DNA of 64,000 bases, taken from positions 1,054,001 to 1,118,000 of the forward strand of contig OZ241334.1 in assembly GCA_965200035.1 (NCBI GenBank), written 5' to 3'. Of the stretch, positions 60,870 through 64,000 are shown piece by piece. Both the position numbers and the translations under genes were made by a program. Every line of letters starts with the position of its first letter. The stretch's first letter is position 1. The stretch comes from UBA1952 sp965200035 (lineage in GTDB: Bacteria; Bacteroidota; Bacteroidia; Chitinophagales; Chitinophagaceae). The notes beneath the pieces are model-generated. The model was not told the DNA's origin and did not search any database. It worked only from the letters and a program-made list of their open reading frames with translations.

Positions 60870-61214
60870 CTAATCTTCGGCGAGTTGGTAGGGATGCTGT
60901 GCTTCTTTCCTGTCGTTCAATTGCTCATAAGATTTGCCAAGGTTCAGGTAGAGGGATGAATAATATTGCTGCATTTCTTCGGTAGGCATGAGCTGTGCAC
61001 GATTCAGCGCTTCCAAATTCCATTGTAAGTTCAGTACTGGATCGTGGTAGCTTCTGGCCAGATAATGCGCTGCAGTAAACGCTTCAAAATCGTTCGTGGC
61101 TAGATTCCATGCCTGGTGAAAGAGCTATTTCGCTTCATCTAAATTGCCCGCGTCTTCGGCCATCATACCTTGCGCGCAAAGTTTAACCACATGATTTTCC
61201 GGATCAAAGGTCAT
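60870..61214 (-). pseudogene. TPR-like protein gene with a nonsense mutation
   Basis: The frame 61214-60870 is intact over 115 codons except for a TAG at codon 30 (61125-61127). It starts MTFDPENHVVKLCAQGMMAE, continues after the stop with LFHQAWNLATNDFEAFTAAH and ends YEQLNDRKEAQHPYQLAED. This is the typical sequence of a small Bacteroidota TPR-type protein. A single base change would restore it. The start overlaps the VOC gene's end by 11 bp, so they were one operon. The gene may be dead, or the stop may be a sequencing error. Confidence 0.8.
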
Positions 61215-61560
61215 GATGCGCAAGGATATTGATGAGCTTACCAAAAGGATCGCGTACGTAAAACCGGCGAACGCCCCAGGGCTCGTCAACAGGGCCATAC
61301 ACAGCCGGGAATCCTGCGTTTTTCATCTGTTCACAGGCTGCATCTACATCATCTACCTCTATTGAAAGGTCAGGCACTTCCGTACCAGAGCCGCCTTGGG
61401 ATGCAAAGCTGATCTGAATCTTCATTGTATCCTGAGTGCCATAGGTTGCAATCCAGCCGTGGTCCATCAATAGCTCAAGCCCGAGTACGTCACCATAAAA
61501 AGATTGAGCGACTGCGACGTCCGGCGTTTTAATATCTGCAACAATTCGTTTTACCTGCAC
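61204..61560 (-). CDS. VOC-family (glyoxalase-like) protein
   Basis: 118 residues of the vicinal oxygen chelate fold: two beta-alpha-beta-beta-beta units. The motifs RIVADIKTPDVAVAQSFYGDVLGLELLM at the start and DVDAACEQMKNAGFP, then VRRFYVRDPFGKLINILAH at the end are typical of glyoxalase/bleomycin-resistance proteins. The exact reaction cannot be told. The stop overlaps the downstream TPR-like pseudogene. Confidence 0.88.
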   Translation of the reverse strand: MQVKRIVADIKTPDVAVAQSFYGDVLGLELLMDHGWIATYGTQDTMKIQISFASQGGSGTEVPDLSIEVDDVDAACEQMKNAGFPAVYGPVDEPWGVRRFYVRDPFGKLINILAHHDL

Positions 61561-61714
61561 TACTTTCCATGTTTTTGAGATAACTGCAAACTTATTTGAG
61601 ATTTACCTTTCAATGCCTACCTCGTAATGTTTCTTATTGGTAGTCTATCTAGAGCGACGGAATAAAAAAGCAAGCACTTCCGGCTGATGAGCAACCAGCA
61701 AAATGAGAAACATA

Positions 61715-62542
61715 CTACGGCACTTTTTCACCAATGGCTGTTCTAAGACACCTCATGATTTCTTCGTGCAGATCGGTACCCGAGGCATGCAAGGGGTCAA
61801 TAGCCTTTACCAGTAAAGTTCGCAGGGTAAAAAGCTGATCCCTGTTATACTTCTTTGAGGCTTTTACCAATTCCAACTTCATTAGCGCTTCCTGCTGATT
61901 TTGTTTCGGATTGAATACCTCATTTATGTGGCTGCATTGGTGGCAAACGCCATTCTGGTTGATTAATGCGCATCTATGCTCATAAATATCGGTCATGGTA
62001 TTCCTTGCATCATTGAGCAGGTGTTTTATCACGCCCTCCGTCTTTTCAAGGATTAGGCCAATTTCCTTCACCTGAAAATCATAGATATTCTTTAGAATGA
62101 GCGCTATCTGGTTTTCGATGGGCAGCGTCTTTGAAATACAGGTAAAGCAGTAATCGATGTGCTCTCTCATTTCGTAAGCCCCGGAAGGCGACATATCGTG
62201 AATCCGCCAGAAGGCCTGCTTAAAATCATCTGAACCTATGGCCAGATCTGCCGCCCGATCCTGGGCATCCGGCTGCCATCGTTTTACTTTCCGTAAATGG
62301 TCGTAAGCAAGATTAGTCGCTATCTTGAATACCCAAGTTTTCAGAGAAGCTTCTTGGTTAAAGGTCGATAAATGGGTAAATGCCTTAATGAATGTGTCAT
62401 GCGTCAAGTCGTCTGCATCACTACGGTCAGTAAGCAGGCGGTACAGGTAAGATTTCAGCTCTTTCTGAAATCCTGCAAACAGCGTCTGAAACGCATTGAT
62501 ATCGCCAGCCATAGCCGGTTTGAGAGCATCTTCCCTATTCAT
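61715..62542 (-). CDS. ECF-type RNA polymerase sigma factor with C-terminal extension
   Basis: 275 residues, longer than a typical ECF sigma factor (about 180). Region 2 (about 15-95) contains LKSYLYRLLTDRSDADDLTHDTFIKAF and KTWVFKIATNLAYDHLRK. Region 4 (about 130-185) has LPIENQIALILKNIYDFQVKEIGLILEKTEGVIKHLL. The extra C-terminal part has HRCALINQNGVCHQCSH (about 190-206), a possible zinc site of Cys and His, and a helical tail. It may be its own regulator of redox- or metal-dependent expression. No anti-sigma gene is adjacent. Confidence 0.88.
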   Translation of the reverse strand: MNREDALKPAMAGDINAFQTLFAGFQKELKSYLYRLLTDRSDADDLTHDTFIKAFTHLSTFNQEASLKTWVFKIATNLAYDHLRKVKRWQPDAQDRAADLAIGSDDFKQAFWRIHDMSPSGAYEMREHIDYCFTCISKTLPIENQIALILKNIYDFQVKEIGLILEKTEGVIKHLLNDARNTMTDIYEHRCALINQNGVCHQCSHINEVFNPKQNQQEALMKLELVKASKKYNRDQLFTLRTLLVKAIDPLHASGTDLHEEIMRCLRTAIGEKVP

Positions 62543-62612
62543 CCTTGTTCACGGACATTAAAAAATTGAAGTTGCAGCCTTCTGGATGAAAGCTGCAACC
62601 ACTACTAATTTA

Positions 62613-63416
62613 CTACATGATGTTCAGCTTGCCGCAGTCCACATCCACGATATGGCTGTTGAAAGCAACCCCTGTTTCAGAGGCAAGAAATGCTGCCGTC
62701 TCACCTACTTGTTTTAGCGTCGGGCTGGTCTTCAGGATGTCGAAAGCCTGGTACTGAGCAATCAACTGTTCTGAAGGCACGCCGTACTGTTCGGCTGCTG
62801 CATCAATCCATCCGGAAATCCGTTTCGTCTCCATCAGAGCGCCGGGGCAAATACAGATCACCTTTATACCGTTTCCACCCCATTCTGTGGCCATCACCCG
62901 GGTAAGCCCTTCAACAGCTGCGCTGGCGGCCGTGATGCCTGCCACATTGGATAGCTTCGATCTGGACAGTGCGGCTGTTAATAGCAGGATGGTGCCTTCT
63001 GATTTGGTTTGCATCATGTACTTAGCCGCTACCCGAGAGGTAAGGAATTGTGAGCCGCAGAGGATTTCCATCGGGACCATAAACTGTTCGAAAGTGGCGA
63101 CGGTCGTAGGCGGGCGACCGCCCATTTCACTATAGCCTACTCCGATTCCATTAAAGACGATGTCCAACCGGCCATTGTCCGCGACGACCTTTTTTAGGAA
63201 GTTGTCTATTTCGGTTTCATTCAAGGCGTCCACCTTAGCGGCTTCTACGTGTCCGCCACTGGCGTTGAGTTCCCGGGCCAATGCTTCTACGGCATCCGTG
63301 CTCCGGGCGGTGACGTATAATCTTGCGCCATGTTCGGAAAACGACCGTGCAACTGCTCCCGCAATATCGCCGGACGCGGCAAATACTACAGCTACTTTGT
63401 TTTTTAGAGATTCCAT
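62613..63416 (-). CDS. SDR-fold protein lacking the catalytic Tyr/Lys
   Basis: 267 residues. The Rossmann fold is clear (KNKVAVVFAASGDIAGAVARSFSEHGARLYVTARS, then GRLDIVFNGIGVG). The nucleotide loop is unusual (AASGDIAG instead of TGxxxGIG). At the place of YxxxK the sequence is GITAASAAVEGLTRVMA, so both catalytic Tyr and Lys are missing. It therefore looks like a non-classical or catalytically altered SDR. Whether it binds NAD(P)H is open. It begins after an AT-rich region shared with the plus-strand gene at 63771. Confidence 0.8.
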   Translation of the reverse strand: MESLKNKVAVVFAASGDIAGAVARSFSEHGARLYVTARSTDAVEALARELNASGGHVEAAKVDALNETEIDNFLKKVVADNGRLDIVFNGIGVGYSEMGGRPPTTVATFEQFMVPMEILCGSQFLTSRVAAKYMMQTKSEGTILLLTAALSRSKLSNVAGITAASAAVEGLTRVMATEWGGNGIKVICICPGALMETKRISGWIDAAAEQYGVPSEQLIAQYQAFDILKTSPTLKQVGETAAFLASETGVAFNSHIVDVDCGKLNIM

Positions 63417-63770
63417 TTTGTTTGTGGTTTATCTATGGACGATTGAGCTGCATAAAACGGTCGGGGTTTTTCAAAAAAAATAAACGATATAGTATATTGT
63501 ATTGGCACTAATGTTCTCAATGGATTTACCATACACTTCCAGACGCGTGTTCTTGTGCCCGATAGTGATGCTGCAGGATTTCGTAGAACCGTGAGCGGAA
63601 AATTGAGACTTTTGGTTAGGCTCTGCGGGTTATTTAAATACTTTTGTCATGAGGGCGATAGTTACTATTGAATAGTCGAATGCCCATGTTAGAAGCCTTG
63701 GCATTTCAATACCTTGGGTCAAATTTAGCTTTTGTAATATTTAGGTAAGGCAATTAATTAGCAACTTCAA
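63417..63770. other. Divergent intergenic region
   Basis: 354 bp between the SDR start and the next gene. It is AT-rich at its left end and has no convincing gene. Confidence 0.5.
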
Positions 63771-64000
63771 ATGAATAACGACACCATTCAAATCAACAAG
63801 ACGGTCGAGAAGTTTTTTACGGTCTTTACAAATAAAAATAGCGGCCTTCCTGATATTGGGGCATTATACCATATTTGCCTTGCGGAAGCATTAATTATAC
63901 GCAAAGCAGGTAGAATGCACACGGCCTATACGCTTGATTCGTTCGCATCGTCCAGGCAAAAGATATTAACGGGTGGCACACTGACAGAATTCGAAGAGCA
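63771..64000 (+). CDS. SnoaL/NTF2-like protein (partial, 3' end outside window)
   Basis: The frame from the ATG at 63771 is open to the edge (76 codons): MNNDTIQINKTVEKFFTVFTNKNSG, then LPDIGALYHICLAEALIIRKAG. The helical start and short, polar following part resemble the first half of small NTF2-like/DUF4440-type proteins. The function is unknown. Confidence 0.6.
   Translation, partial: MNNDTIQINKTVEKFFTVFTNKNSGLPDIGALYHICLAEALIIRKAGRMHTAYTLDSFASSRQKILTGGTLTEFEE

Overview
The window is from a member of the Bacteroidota, most likely the Chitinophagales/Chitinophagaceae. The evidence is a giant secreted protein with a C-terminal type IX secretion (T9SS) sorting domain, a neighbouring secreted repeat protein, SpII lipoproteins, typically weak Shine-Dalgarno sequences, DUF389, HPP and DUF1622 membrane proteins, and several tyrosine integrases of Bacteroidota type. 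The assignment is inference, because no rRNA or complete tRNA gene is present.

Layout. 1-6.2 kb: two large surface or secreted proteins on the minus strand, with a clear terminator between them. 6.2-15.2 kb: insertion-sequence territory. It holds a decayed IS3 copy, a CPA1 Na+/H+ antiporter, lipoprotein MsrA, a complete IS3-family element (10411-11743), a stand-alone M41-like zincin and a complete IS21 element (12500-15209) that truncated an HTH regulator. 15.2-23.6 kb: an accessory island with an M15 peptidoglycan peptidase, a coiled-coil protein, a small zincin, a large serine recombinase and a tyrosine integrase. It ends at two displaced tRNA 3' ends (tRNA-Val and tRNA-Leu), each followed by its own terminator. 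23.6-30 kb: a membrane-transport block (APC permease, HPP, DUF1622, DUF3185-like, a second copy of the antiporter, DUF389).

30.4-57 kb: a long composite mobile region. It contains a resolvase, two toxin-antitoxin pairs (ParDE, MazEF), a J-domain protein, XRE and winged-helix regulators, a P4-type integrase and an AlpA regulator. Next to these is a two-gene cargo of a DUF4407-like membrane/coiled-coil protein and a small partner. A MobF relaxase with an oriT-like palindrome upstream follows, then a minus-strand operon running from secreted transglutaminase-like proteins through a metzincin with an RHS-core signature and a TIMP-like CxC protein to a VirD4/TraG-like coupling ATPase and a membrane protein. 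That last gene is split by an IS3-family element with a 4-bp target duplication, and removing the element restores its frame exactly. Strong Shine-Dalgarno sequences in front of several genes between 33 and 43 kb suggest recent proteobacterial ancestry for that part.

57-64 kb: ordinary-looking chromosome. It has two SDR proteins, a compact alkylation-repair operon (Ada split over two genes, AlkB and a second 2OG-Fe(II) oxygenase), a TPR-like pseudogene, a VOC protein, an ECF-type sigma factor and the start of a SnoaL/NTF2-like gene running off the right edge.

The most interesting undescribed candidates are: the secreted metzincin with RHS core and TIMP-like neighbour (52.1-54.7 kb) inside a conjugation-type operon; the DUF4407-like pair beside AlpA and the integrase (39.8-41.9 kb); a highly structured probable RNA at about 35.4-35.6 kb next to a nested inverted repeat; and the head-to-head displaced tRNA ends around the integrase at 22-23.6 kb.
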